Position numbers and translations under genes: made by a program | Assembly (NCBI GenBank): GCA_003013855.2 | Contig: ML058465.1 | Coordinates: 62,001-126,000 of the forward strand | DNA length: 64,000 bases | Direction: 5' to 3' | DNA from: Liriodendron chinense | Taxonomy: Eukaryota; Streptophyta; Magnoliopsida; Magnoliales; Magnoliaceae | Part shown: one piece after another, positions 22,201-32,300 of the stretch | Layout of the letters: every line of letters begins with the position of its first letter | How positions within the stretch are numbered: position 1 is the first letter of the stretch | The notes under the pieces: generated by a model | Databases searched by the model: none | What the model was told of the DNA's origin: nothing | What the model saw: only the letters and a program-made list of their open reading frames with translations

Positions 22201-22375
22201 TGAATTGGCTGTTGATGTTAAGAGATGAACGTAATTAGAAAAATGATTGCTTAGCATTTATTTTCCCGAGCACATTTGTCTTCTAACGTTGAGAGTCAAT
22301 CTATAAGAGTGCCAACTATTTTCTGTTGTAGGCATGCTCAAATGTTGACGACTTTTTTTCATATGCCAAATATAT

Positions 22376-22611
22376 GCCGACAGCTATTAACCAGCGGTAT
22401 TTTTGACGGTCAACGGGACGGTTTAACGCCGTCGGAATTTGCGACGGCTATTAATGGTACTTTCGACGGTTGACAGACGGTTTAACACCGTCGAAATTTG
22501 CGACGGCTATTAACAGTCGGTATTTCTGACAGTTGATGGACGATTTAACGCCGTTGGAATTTGCGACAGCTATTAACGGTTGGGATTTCCGACGGTCGAA
22601 GGACTGTTAGG
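22376..22611 (+). repeat. ~60-bp tandem repeat, GCGACGGCTATTAAC units
   Basis: Four units begin near 22376, 22441, 22500 and 22563. Each has GCGACGGCTATTAA, then a GACGGT element, then GTTTAACGCCGTCG(G/A)AATTT. The repeated CGACGG/CCGTCG pairing resembles subterminal repeats of DNA transposons; no terminal inverted repeat was found nearby. Confidence 0.7.
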
Positions 22612-22821
22612 AACAACGTCGACGCCCCCTTTGGCGACGGCCGAAAACTGTCGGCGAAGGCTTTGCTGGTTTTCAACCATTAACAAGTCATTTTTTTGGT
22701 AATCACCTCAACCCTTAAGCATAATTTGCATCGCAAAGTGTAAATTACGGTAGTTCAGTCAGCTTAACCATTTCTCTTCACTCTCGAGTCTGACAAGTCA
22801 AGCTCGAGAGTAGGGTGCTAC

Positions 22822-23303
22822 CGTTATGGGTAAATCTGAGCTGACCTCAGGCCATAAGGAAAGCCCATAGGCCCACGGGCCCAAACACGATTCTGCAGGC
22901 TCATCTACAGGTCTCGGCTCATCTGGTGGTTTTATCCAACCTTATCTTATCCTAACGAGATAAGCATTATACATCCTTATCTTATCCTAACGTGATAAAC
23001 ACTATTCAACTTTATTTTATCCTAACGTGATAAGCATCATTCCTCTAATGATTATCTATAGAAGGCCATCCACACTCTCTCCAGGTGCTCCATATACAAT
23101 GCAATATTGTAAAGAGTTTATCAGTATCCATACTAACTTAAGCATTAGAAGGCCTTAAGCCGGCACGACTGACAACCCCCCTCATGATCTTGCCTTGCGA
23201 TTGCAGGTTTTAGATCAACACCCTTCATCAGGAGGCCCATCAACTGGCGAAATTCTACTGTATATTCGTCCACATCATTTGCTGACCATTTTTAGCATTG
23301 ACA
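22822..23303 (+). repeat. 3' LTR of nested non-autonomous element
   Basis: It aligns end to end with 15889-16380. Its first base pair reads CG rather than TG, and it ends TTTTTAGCATTGACA. It is followed by the target-site duplication GCTCG (23304-23308). Confidence 0.9.
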
Positions 23304-24160
23304 GCTCGCATTGCACATCAACTCAAAAGGAAGCGACAAATCCGGTGGCTGCATGATGGGTGTGGTTGTTAGCATGTCCTTTAACTTTGAAAAAGCTTCT
23401 TGACATTTTGCGCCCCACTCAAATTGGTTGTCCTTTTAAGGAAGGTTACATAAGGGACGAGAGATTTGGCAAAAATCTCTTATGAATCGCCTATAAAATC
23501 CTGCATCTTCTAAAAAGGATCGCACATCGCGTATGCTCTTAAGTGGTGGTAGATTTACAATGATTTTTATTTTTTCCCTATCCACTTTAATTCCATTGGA
23601 CGATATGATATGTCCAAGGACTCTCACTTTTTGTACCATAAAATGACACTTCTACCAGTTTAACACTAAGTTTTTCTCCTCACATCAGGTCAAGATCAAT
23701 CTCAAGTGGTCAAGACACTCATGGAATGTATTCCAAAAAACTGAGAAGTCATCCATAAAAACCTTGAGAAATTAACCCAACATGTCCGAAAATATACTCA
23801 AAATGCATCTTTGAAATGTGGTGGGTGAGTTACATAGACCAATGGCATCTTTCGGTAAGCAAAGGTGTTGAACGGGCATGTAAAGGTTGTTTTCTCTTTA
23901 TTTTTCGGGGGATCTCAATTTAGTTGTATTCGGAGTAGCCATCAAGGAAGCAATAGTAGGAATGGCCCACCAACCTCTCCAAAATTTGGTCCATGAATAG
24001 GAGAGGGAAGTGGTCTTTCCTAGTAACTATGTTTAGCTTCCTATAATCTATACACATACGCCAACCGGTTGTGATTCTAGTCTGTATAAGCTCATTATTG
24101 GCATTTTCTATGATGGTGATACCAGAATTTTTAGGGAGAACTTGGGTTGGGCTCACCTAT
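23304..24160 (-). pseudogene. Athila reverse transcriptase, frameshifted
   Basis: Minus-strand blocks: W-R-M-C-I-D-Y-R-K-L-N near 24030-24065, F-P-L-L-F-M-D-Q-I-L near 23985-24015, F-L-D-G-Y-S near 23925-23945, a F-M-D-D active-site box near 23750-23760, and the connection segment V-L-G-H-I-I-S-S-N-G-I-K-V-D near 23575-23620. The catalytic aspartate pair is visible. The blocks at 23436-23639 and 23920-24156 lie in different frames, so at least one indel separates them. The sequence runs straight into RNase H at 23304 and is cut there by the nested element. Confidence 0.8.
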
Positions 24161-24356
24161 TGGGTATCCGAGATGGGGTAGATGATGCCCACATCTAATA
24201 GCTTAAGCACTTCGGCTTTGACAACCTTTATCATATTTGGATTTATAAGTTTTTGAAGTTGTCTAGTCATTTTTGCATTTTCTTTGAGGTGGATGCGGTG
24301 TGTGCAAACTAAAGAGAATCCCTTTAAGGACCGCTATGGTCCATCCAATGGCTCCT

Positions 24357-24677
24357 CTATGTTTTTTTAAGTATATTGATTAACTTAAGCTCTTGGTCTT
24401 TCCCCGAGTGAGAGGCAATTACCACTGGGTATGTCTCTTCTTGACCTAAGTACACATATTTAAGCTTAGATGGTAATGGATTTACATCAAGCATCAGTGG
24501 TTGAATACTAGACAATAGAGGCTTTGATGTGGTTGGTGGCAATTTTTCAAAATGAGGCCTCCACCGGTTAGTATTAACTACGGACTTTTTATCATTCAAT
24601 GCTTGCACAATTTCACAAATAATGGGGTCATTGGAATCATCAAAATGTGCCAAGCATGTCTCCAATGTTTCAGGCAT
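24357..24677 (-). pseudogene. Athila protease-RT linker
   Basis: The open minus-strand stretch contains P-L-P-S-K-L-K-Y-V-Y-L-G near 24440-24480 and Y-P-V-V-I-A-S near 24413-24435, the conserved approach to the RT in Athila elements. It shares its frame with the protease piece at 24768-25000 but not with RT block 23920-24156. No enzymatic role of its own. Confidence 0.65.
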
Positions 24678-24767
24678 GTCAAGTTAAAGGAGCTCCACTT
24701 CCTCCATGGATTTTATCATGTTCATCTCATGGGGTTCATCATCATCATCCACTTGCCTTTTGCACAA

Positions 24768-24998
24768 CTAGAATACATTCACCTCTAGTGTCATGTTCCC
24801 AAAAGACAATTTCGTCACCCCATTCCAACAATTTATGATTGCGTTTGATGTGGCCAAGAATGGGCGGCCTAAGATTACTGGTATTTGAGTGGTTGTATCC
24901 ATAACTGGTTGTGTGTCCAAGACGATGAAGTCTACCGGATAGTAAAACTTGTCAACTTGGACCAAGACATCCTCAACCATCTTGAAATTGCGCATATG
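24768..24998 (-). pseudogene. Athila aspartic protease, C-terminal part, broken by CACTA copy 1
   Basis: The minus-strand peptide V-E-D-V-L-V-Q-V-D-K-F-Y-Y-P-V-D-F-I-V-L-D near 24900-24972 and I-P-V-I-L-G-R-P-F-L-A-T near 24845-24880 identify the second half of an Athila protease. The catalytic D-x-G half is absent. The coding sequence stops at the CACTA insertion (target-site duplication ATG at 24996-24998); about 30 bp past the other end (36222-36250) could be a decayed continuation. Confidence 0.75.
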
Positions 24999-25460
24999 CA
25001 CTACAAGAAAACGGTGTTTTACCGACGAAAGTATTACCGACGAAATTATTTTCGTCGGTAAAAAGCCATTTCCCCGACGAAATAAAGTAATCGTCAGTAA
25101 AATACATTCCAGTACACACTTTTACCGACGAAATCATGATTTCGTCGGTAAAAAGTTTATTACTGACGAAACTACCCGTCGCTAAAAAATAATTTGGCTT
25201 TTAACGACGAAAATATTCGTCGGTAAAAGTTTTTTTTTGGCGACGATTATTGTCTGTCGGTAATAATGTGTGGTATCTGCATAAGTTAAGGAAGAGGACT
25301 TTTACCGACGAAAGTTTTCGTCCGCAAAAGTCATTTTTCCCGACGATTATTGCCTGTCGGTAATAATATTTGATTCCCGCCCAAGTGAAAAAGAGGACTT
25401 TTACCGATGAAAAATTTTCTTTACCGACGAAAATTTTCGTCGGTAAAAGTCTTTTATTTC
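24999..25460 (+). repeat. CACTA copy 1 left terminal and subterminal repeats
   Basis: About eight pairs of TTTTACCGACGAAA and TTTCGTCGGTAAAA halves follow the CACTA end, several forming near-palindromes. CCGACGAAA resembles the CCGACACTCTTA sites bound by TNPA in maize En/Spm; the binding role here is inferred. Confidence 0.85.
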
Positions 25461-25469
25461 ACTTACCCG

Positions 25470-25699
25470 ATCGGGCTCCCTCATTTCTCTCCATCTCTCT
25501 CACTCTCGCTCTGTTCTCTCTCCTCTCTCTCTCTCTCGCGCGCGCTGCCGGCCCACCCATCTCGACTCTCCCTCATCTCCGACCGCCGGCCGTCAACGTC
25601 ACCTGCGGCCCACCACCTCAGCCGACCCCCCCCCTAGCCGACCAGTGTCGCCGGTCGCCACTCGCCTCCACCGACCTCCGTACACCGTCGCCTCCTCCG
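25470..25699 (+). promoter_or_regulatory. CT-rich 5' leader of the CACTA transposase transcript (inferred)
   Basis: A CT microsatellite (25490-25545) is followed by C/G-rich sequence ending CCTCCTCCG|GTAACC, a good splice donor at 25700. The transposase start codon at 29321 follows directly after an acceptor (TTTGCATTGTAG near 29307-29318). A large 5' intron of ~3.6 kb containing all the tandem repeats is therefore likely. The same donor is kept in copy 2 (44073). Open frames here have no recognisable product. Confidence 0.45.
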
Positions 25700-25754
25700 G
25701 TAACCCTCTCCCCCTTTCTTCTTGCTCCATTTCCCCTCTCTCCCTCTCTCGTCG

Positions 25755-25930
25755 TTGTTGATTGTGGGGCCCACTCCCAAAATCCAATGCATGTGGGTCC
25801 CACCATCGCTGTCCAATGCATGTTGGTGGGTCCCACCGTCGCTTTCTATCGTCCATTGCATGTGGGTCCCACCGTCGCTTTCCATAGTCCATTGCATGTG
25901 GGGTCCACCTTAGCTGTCTACAATTTGGTG
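25755..25930 (+). repeat. Tandem ATGCATGTGGGTCCCACC repeats
   Basis: Units of roughly 35 bp carry CCATTGCATGTGGGTCCCACCG and a TCGCT tail, four times in a row. The same block occurs in copy 2 at 44140-44320. Confidence 0.75.
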
Positions 25931-25947
25931 GGGCCCACTGATTTATT

Positions 25948-26024
25948 AAATCCCTAATTAGGGATTTCGAAATTAAAATCCCCTAATTAGGGATTTCAAT
26001 ATTAAAATCCCTAATTAGGGATTT
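25948..26024. repeat. Three AAATCCCTAATTAGGGATTT palindromes
   Basis: The 20-bp palindrome occurs at 25948-25967 and 26005-26024, with a version carrying one extra C at 25976-25996. Spacing is 28-29 bp. Copy 2 keeps two of them at 44331-44380. Confidence 0.9.
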
Positions 26025-26088
26025 AAAAATTTAAAATCCAAAATATTGTTTTACAAATTAAAAAAAAATGAAATACGTAATTATGGGG

Positions 26089-26292
26089 CCCACCGTTGCT
26101 GTCCACTGGCTGTGGGGCCCATGTCGCTGTCCACTGGCTGTGGGGCCCACGGTCGCTGTCCACTGGCTGTGGGGCCCACCGTCGCTGTCCACTGCCTGTG
26201 GGGCCCACCGTCGCTATCCACTGGCTGTGGGGCCCACGTCGCTGTCCACTGCCTGTGGGGCCCACCGTCACTGTCCACTGGCTGTGGGGCCC
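26089..26292 (+). repeat. ~30-bp tandem repeat, GTGGGGCCCACCGTCGCTGT units
   Basis: Seven units of TGGGGCCCACCGTCGCTGTC plus CACTGGCTG run head to tail. Open frames through it on both strands arise only because the unit is near a multiple of three; they are not genes. Copy 2 has only about three units (44440-44525). Confidence 0.85.
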
Positions 26293-26299
26293 CCGAAGA

Positions 26300-26660
26300 T
26301 GGGAACCGCTGGTGCCCAAAAATGAAGCATATCAAAATCTAAAGTGGACCACAGCACAAGTGTGAACTGAATGTCTATCATTGAAAAATTCTTAGAGGAC
26401 ACAGAAGTTTTGGATCAAGCTGATATTTGTGTTTTCCCTTCATCCATATCCATGTGATCTTATGAACAGGTTGGATGACAAATAATGATCACTGTAGGTC
26501 CTGGGAATGGTGGAAATCATTATTCCCACGGTTTCCCATGGCATGGTCCACTTGAGATTTGGATATGCTTAAATTTTGGGCTCAACCACTAAAATGAGCT
26601 GAAAAAACATAAGGACGGAATAGATAAATCACATACATTCTAGGTGGGCCCAACTGAATT
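26300..26660. mobile_element. Fold-back MITE inside CACTA copy 1
   Basis: A left arm (26309-26360, containing AGCATATCAAAATCTAAAGT) pairs with a right arm (about 26536-26585, containing ACTTGAGATTTGGATATGCT), separated by ~175 bp. Outer arms end in GTGGGCCC-type sequence. Copy 2 keeps more of the left outer arm (from 44535). Related fragments occur at 11445-11665. The element has no coding capacity. Confidence 0.7.
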
Positions 26661-26677
26661 TACTCTACATGATAAGA

Positions 26678-26700
26678 GCGTGCAGAGTAACTCTGCACGC
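26678..26700. other. Near-perfect 23-bp palindrome
   Basis: GCGTGCAGAGT (26678-26688) and ACTCTGCACGC (26690-26700) are perfect 11-bp arms around one A. Copy 2 has a decayed form near 44985-45005. Confidence 0.85.
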
Positions 26701-26945
26701 AATCCGATTCCCATGGTGGGCCCCATACATACTTATTTGTTGAGAAAGTAGCAGTCATTAGGTATTTGATTAGACTTGATTCATGGTGTTGATGATTCTG
26801 TCATTTTATGTGCTTGTGTATCTGGAATTGATGGAGCAAACCCGGGATGTGCGTCGGAGCTACCCGTGGTTGATTTATGTGGATGTATTTGGCTTATTAT
26901 TAATAGTTATTTTTTGTCCACAAATGGTAGTATAATAGAATCAGT

Positions 26946-27320
26946 TAGCCCATTTGGAGATTTCTATATTGCCGAGCATAGATAAAGTGTGTTTTGGAGG
27001 TATAAAAATCTGCCAAATTGTCCTGTTGGACAGTCCAAGGTTGGATAGATTGGAATGTTATCGTTGTTTGTCATTTACATGCTCTGTCATTAGTTTCGTG
27101 CGGTAACTCTCCTATTCTCTCTGGATATGTTTCTTATGTTTAATTCCATTGTCAATTTAATCCACACAATGTGTGGATAGTTGACGTGGAAATTAAATGT
27201 AAGATAAATATATCTGGAGAGATAGGGGGAGATGCTGTCGAAATTTAGGCTTGGGCATTTAAATGGAAATAATGATAGCATTTCAATCTATCCATCCTTG
27301 GATGGGCGACTGATTTTATT
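26946..27320 (+). promoter_or_regulatory. 5' segment shared with the hAT element (copy in CACTA 1)
   Basis: Collinear with 39534-39908 in the hAT transposon and 45260-45640 in CACTA 2. Shared landmarks include TCGTGCGGTAACTCTCC (27096), GAGAGATAGGGGGAGATGCT (27217) and a GATAGCATTTCAATCTAT block. It lies between a predicted 5' leader and the transposase start in both element types. Function unknown; a shared promoter or intron element is inferred. Confidence 0.7.
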
Positions 27321-27396
27321 ATATTATCATTTAGTGGCAAATTAGATGACGAACATGATACTTGTGATTAAGAGTAGTTGATTGATGTTGATGTTG

Positions 27397-28354
27397 AGCG
27401 GGGGTCCCTGGAAGGTGGGAACCGCGGTTTAGACCATGATGATAAAGCTGTCCTGTTCCTACGGACAGTAATATGGGTGGCCTGGCCATTTGGACAGGCC
27501 CGTGTTTATGTATTAGCTCGAAATTAATGGAGCAGACCCGGATGTGCGTCGGAGCTATCCGGTTGTTGAGCGGGGGTCCCTGGAAGGTGGGAACCACGGT
27601 TTAGACCATGATGATGAAGCTGTCCATTTCCTATGGACAGCAATATGGGTGGCCTGGCCATTTGGACAGGCTCGTGTTTATGTATTAGCTCGAAATTAAT
27701 GGAGCAGACCCGGATGTGCGTCGGAGCTATCCGGGTGTTGAGCGGGGGTCCCTGGAAGGTGGGAACCGCTGTTATGACCATGATGATGAAGCTGTCCATT
27801 TCCTATGGACAACAATATGGGTGGCCTGGCCATTTGGACAGGCCCGTGTTTATGTATTAGCTCGAAATTAATGGAGCAGACCCGGATGTGCGTCGGAGCT
27901 ATCCGGGTGTTGAGCGGGGGTCCCTGGAAGGTGGGAACCGCTATTATGACCATGATGATGAAGCTGTCCATTTTCTATGGACAGCAGTATGGGTGGCCTG
28001 GCCATTTGGACAGGCCCGTGTTTATATATTAGCTCGAAATTAATGAAGCAGACCCGGATGTGCGTCGGAGATATCCGGGTGTTGAGCGGGGGTTCCTAGA
28101 AGGTGGGAACCGCTGTTATGACCATGATGATGAAGCTGTCCATTTCCTATGGACAGCAATATGGGTGGCCTGGCCATTTGGACAGGCCCGTGTTTATGTA
28201 TTAGCTCGAAATTAATGGAGCAGACCCGGATGTGCGTCGGAGCTATCCGGGTGTTGAGCGGGGGTCCCTGAAAGGTGGGAACCGCTGTTATGACCATGAT
28301 GATGAAGCTGTCCATTTCCTATGGACAGCAATATGGGTGGCCTGGCCATTTGGA
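27397..28354 (+). repeat. 172-bp tandem repeat array, about 5.6 units
   Basis: The landmark GAGCGGGGGTCCCTGGAAGG recurs at about 27397, 27568, 27740, 27912, 28084 and 28256. A single-copy relative of part of the unit lies upstream (about 26813-26875: GGAGCAAACCCGGGATGTGC), which may be the seed. Short ORFs here are repeat artefacts. Confidence 0.92.
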
Positions 28355-29306
28355 CCTACACCCTAAACCCGAAACCATAAACCTTTAGTTGCTTGAGTCT
28401 CCAAGACCTACACCCTAAACCCGAAACCATAAACCTAAAACTAAAACCTATAAGCTATGGCTAAACCGAAACCTAAACTCAATTCATCTAACGCTAAACC
28501 TAGACCTTATAAGCTACGAAAATGCGACCCTAAACCCGATCCCGAACCAGCAATCCAAACCTATGCCCTAAACCTAATCTCATGTCACCTAACCTAAACC
28601 TACACCTATTCCTAAATCCATTCACCTAACCTAAACCTAGACCCAAACACGAGAACCAAACCCGAAACCCGATCCCGAACCCGAACATCTCAACCTATGC
28701 CTAAACCTAATCCTAAACTCAAATTACCTAAACTAAACCTACACCTATTCCTAAATCCATTCACCTAACCTAAACTTTAACCCAAACACGAAAACCTAAC
28801 CCGAAACCCGATCCCGAACCCGAAAATCTCAACCTATACCTAAGCCTAATCCTAAATTCAAATCACTTAAACTAAACCTACACCTATTCCTGAATCCATT
28901 CACCTAACATAAACCTAGACCCAAATATGAAAACCTAACCCGAAACGCTATCCCGAACCCGAAAATCTCAACCCATGCCTAAACCTAATCCTAAACTCAA
29001 ATCATCTAAACTAAACCTACACCTATTCCTAAATCCATTCACCTAGCCTAAACTTAGACCCAAACTCGGCAACCTAACCCTAAACCCGATCTCGAACTCG
29101 AAAATCTCAACCCATGACTAAACCTAATCCTAAACTCAAATTACCTAAACTAAACCTACACCTATTCCTAAATCCATTCACCTAGCCTAAACTTAGACCC
29201 AAACTTGGCAACCTAACCCTAAACCCGATCTCGAACTCGAAAATCTCAACCTATGACTAAACCTAATCCTAAACTCATGTCACCTAAACAAAACCTGACT
29301 CTAATC
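28355..29306 (+). repeat. 140-bp satellite array, about 7 diverged units (CACTA copy 1)
   Basis: The unit contains CCTACACCTATTCCTAAATC, a CATTCACCTA(A/G)CCTAAAC block, GACCCAAAC, GAACCCGAAAATCTC and CTAATCCTAAACTCA. The array is G-poor on the + strand and ends just before the acceptor of the transposase first coding exon. It starts CTACACCCTAAACCCG, similar to the plant telomere unit CCCTAAA. Confidence 0.9.
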
Positions 29307-29320
29307 TTTGCATTGTAGAT

Positions 29321-32300
29321 ATGGATAAGAGTTGGATGCAAGCTAAGAATCGGTTTGGCCCAGAGTATAAAGAAGGTGTTAATTAGTTCATGGAATTTGC
29401 GAGAGATCGGGCAGATTCAGGTAATAGAATTAGGTGTCCATGCCGAAAATGCAAGAACATGATTCACAAGACATTGGACAAAGTGGAAGATGATTTGTTC
29501 ATAGTTAGGATTGACCAGGGTTACACTTGGTGGATTAATCATGGTGAAGACTTCCACCAAAGAGTTGAGGCCACTGAAGTCCTTGCTAACCCAATTGTGC
29601 GTAATGACGAGGATGAAGATGTTGACTATATGCAAGATATCATTAGGGATGTGTTAAGGGGAACAATTGCGGATACTGATTTTGCAGCGACAAGTACTAG
29701 CCAGGATATTCCTCCTATGGGTGATGCCGAATCAGAAAAGTTTAGTAGGTTGTTGAGGGATGCGCAATGTCCACTCTATCCGGGGTGTCGGAACTTCTCC
29801 AAGTTGAATTTCCTTACAAGGTTACTTCATTTAAAGACAATAAATCGTTGGAGTAACAAATCGTTCGACATGTTACTTGGCTTGTTGAAAGAAGTATTAC
29901 CTGAAGGTGAGATATTGCCTAAGTCTCATTACGAGGCAAAATCGTTAATGCGAGACTTGGGCCTTGGTTACATCCTCATACATGCATGTATAAATGATTG
30001 TGTATTGTATTGGAAAGAACATGAAAATGTTGAGGAGTGTCCACAATGTAGAGAGTCTAGGTGGAAATATGACGAAGCTAAGCGTAAGAAAATTCCACAA
30101 AAGGTGTTAAGGTACTTTCCATTGAAACCCAGATTACAAAGATTGTTTACGTCGAGCAAGACGACTGAAGATATGAGGTGGCATAAGGAGAAACGCCTTC
30201 ATGATGATAATACATTGAGGCATCCCGCTGACTCTGAAGCCTGGCAACATTTTGATAAGCAATATGACTGGTTTGCAGAGGATTCTCGCAATGTTCGGCT
30301 AGGTCTTGCAAGTGATGGTTTTAATCCATTTGGTAATATGAGTAGCTCGTACAATATGTGGCCAGTGATACTTATGCCCTACAATTTACCTCCTTGGTTG
30401 TGTATGAAGGAATCATTTTTTATGATGTCGTTGCTTATTCTTGGACCCAAGTCATCGGGGAATGACATTGATGTGTATCTCCGACCGTTAGTAGATGAGT
30501 TAAACGAGTTGTGGAGTCAATGTGTCCAGACGTATGACAATTTTGCAGAACAGACGTTCGATTGCACGCAGCGGTCTTGTGGACAATAAATGACTTCCCT
30601 GCATATGGAAATTTGTCTGGGTGAAGCACGAAGGGAAAGTTGGCTTGTCCTACATGTAATACTGAGACTTGTTCATTGTCATTGAAGCATGTTAAGAAAA
30701 CGTGTTATATGGGCCATCGTCGCTTCCTTCCGAGGGATCATAGTTGACGTAGGAAGACGGTAATCTTTGATGGCAAACAAGATCATAGGCCACCACCGAA
30801 AGAACTATCTGCAGAAGATGTGTTACAACAGCTGAGTAACATTGAAGAAGTTAGATTTGGTAAGGCACCGCACTTGAAGAAGAGAAAACGTACAGTATTG
30901 GAGTACAACTGGAGGAAGAAGAGCATTTTTTTTGAGTTGCCTTATTGGAGTCATCTGAAATTACGACACAACTTGGATGTCATGCATATTGAGAAGAATA
31001 TATGTGACAATGTCTTTGGAACATTGATGAACATAGAGAAGAAAACAAAAGACAGTTTTAAGGCTCGATTGGATCTACAAGCAATGGGTTTAAGGAAAGA
31101 GTTGCACTTGCAACCACATGGAAATTCATATACTATACCAGCAGCCTGCTACACATTGACAAAACTAGAGAAAAAACGTGTATGTGAATTGTTGAACGAG
31201 GTGAAATTTCCCGACGGGTATGCATCGAATATCTCTCGGCGCGTCAACATTACGGACTGTAAGGTAACAGGAATGAAAAGTCATGACTGTCACGTCCTTC
31301 TTCAACGCCTACTACCGGTTGCGATTCGTGGATTCCTTAACAAGGATGTCAGTGCTACGCTGATTGAGTTGGGGATATTCTTTAAGGATTTGTGTTCGAA
31401 ATCTTTGAATGTAGAGATTATTAAACGACTGGAGAAGGATATTGTCGTAATCCTTTGCAAACTTGAAAGAATTTTTCCACCTGCGTTTTTTGATGTCATG
31501 GTACACCTAGCGATTCACTTACCGCACGAAGTGAAGCTTGCAGGCCCAGTACAATATCGTTGGATGTATCCGATCGAAAGGTGATAGGACAATGATCATA
31601 AATTTTTATTCATTACATAAACTACGTATATCCATGTTTTCATGTCCTAAACATATTGATTTTGTGTACAGATACCTTCACACATTAAAACAATATGTGA
31701 GGAATAAGGCACGTCCAGAGGGATCTATTGCTAAGGCGTACATTGATAATGAGTGCCTGACATTTTGCTCCATGTATCTTCATGGCATAGAGACTAGATT
31801 CAACCGAGAAGATCGTAATGCCGATGCATGGCAGGAGCATGAACAAGGACTCATATCTGTATTCGCACATAACGTCCGTCCTTTAGGATCGCTGACGTTT
31901 CAGGATATGGACCCTCGGGATCAAGCGAAGGCACGGTGGTATGTGTTGCATAACTGTGAAGAAATAGAGTCGTACTTGGAGTAAGTCTTCGCACATAATT
32001 ATTGTATATCTACAGACAGTTTTAATCTCAAAATTTCTTGCTTACAACGTACCAATTGTGTATAGCGAACACATCGAGGAGATGAAGTCCCAATACCCTA
32101 CAAATTATGATCGAATGCATCAGGATTTATTTCCAGAATGGTTTGCAAAATGTGTAAGATTAATTTACCTTCTATCTCACCACACTTACAATATTGTAGT
32201 ATTGCATAATATTTACACGTAATTTTAAATGCCTAAACGTACATTTATATTCTGTACGTGATGGTAGATGAAGATGTTGCGCGCTAGCAACTCTGCGGAT

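Larger units (their letters stand above)
15889..23303 (+). mobile_element. Non-autonomous LTR retrotransposon nested in Athila pol
   Basis: Two LTRs of 492 and 482 bp (15889-16380, 22822-23303) flank an internal region without any reverse transcriptase, protease or integrase, so the element must have relied on a helper. After the left LTR, 16381-16405 reads as a decayed form of the TGGCGCC...TGTGGGAATG primer-binding region of plant gypsy elements (TTTGTGGGAATGA is kept). This and the TATA box set the orientation as +. The internal region has been invaded by another LTR element (from 17403) and contains exon-like fragments (21432-22200) and a short tandem repeat (22376-22611). Confidence 0.85.
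14205..24998 (-). mobile_element. Athila-lineage Ty3/gypsy pol, split by a nested element
   Basis: Integrase (14205-15264), RNase H (15469-15888), then after a 7.4 kb insertion RT (23304-24160) and protease (24768-24998) lie in the right order on the minus strand. The RNase H coding sequence breaks exactly at the target-site duplication of the nested element (15884-15888 and 23304-23308), so both parts are one copy. The protease is broken by CACTA copy 1 at 24999. Beyond that CACTA only about 30 bp of possible protease remain before an LTR, so gag and the 5' leader are missing here. Frame changes separate most domains. Confidence 0.8.

Noticed and set aside
25370..25957. A 195-codon frame on + in the CACTA leader
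   Set aside because: Its start lies in the subterminal repeats and it runs through CT microsatellite and GTGGGTCCC repeats; low-complexity peptide with no family. Better explained as untranslated leader.
26023..26365. Six overlapping frames with W-G-P and C-P-L-A-V-G repeats
   Set aside because: Products of the ~30-bp GTGGGGCCCACC repeat read in all frames.
27331..28315. Recurring 75- and 91-residue frames on both strands (also 45649-46895)
   Set aside because: They recur every 172 bp and follow the tandem repeat exactly; no codon bias or known domain.
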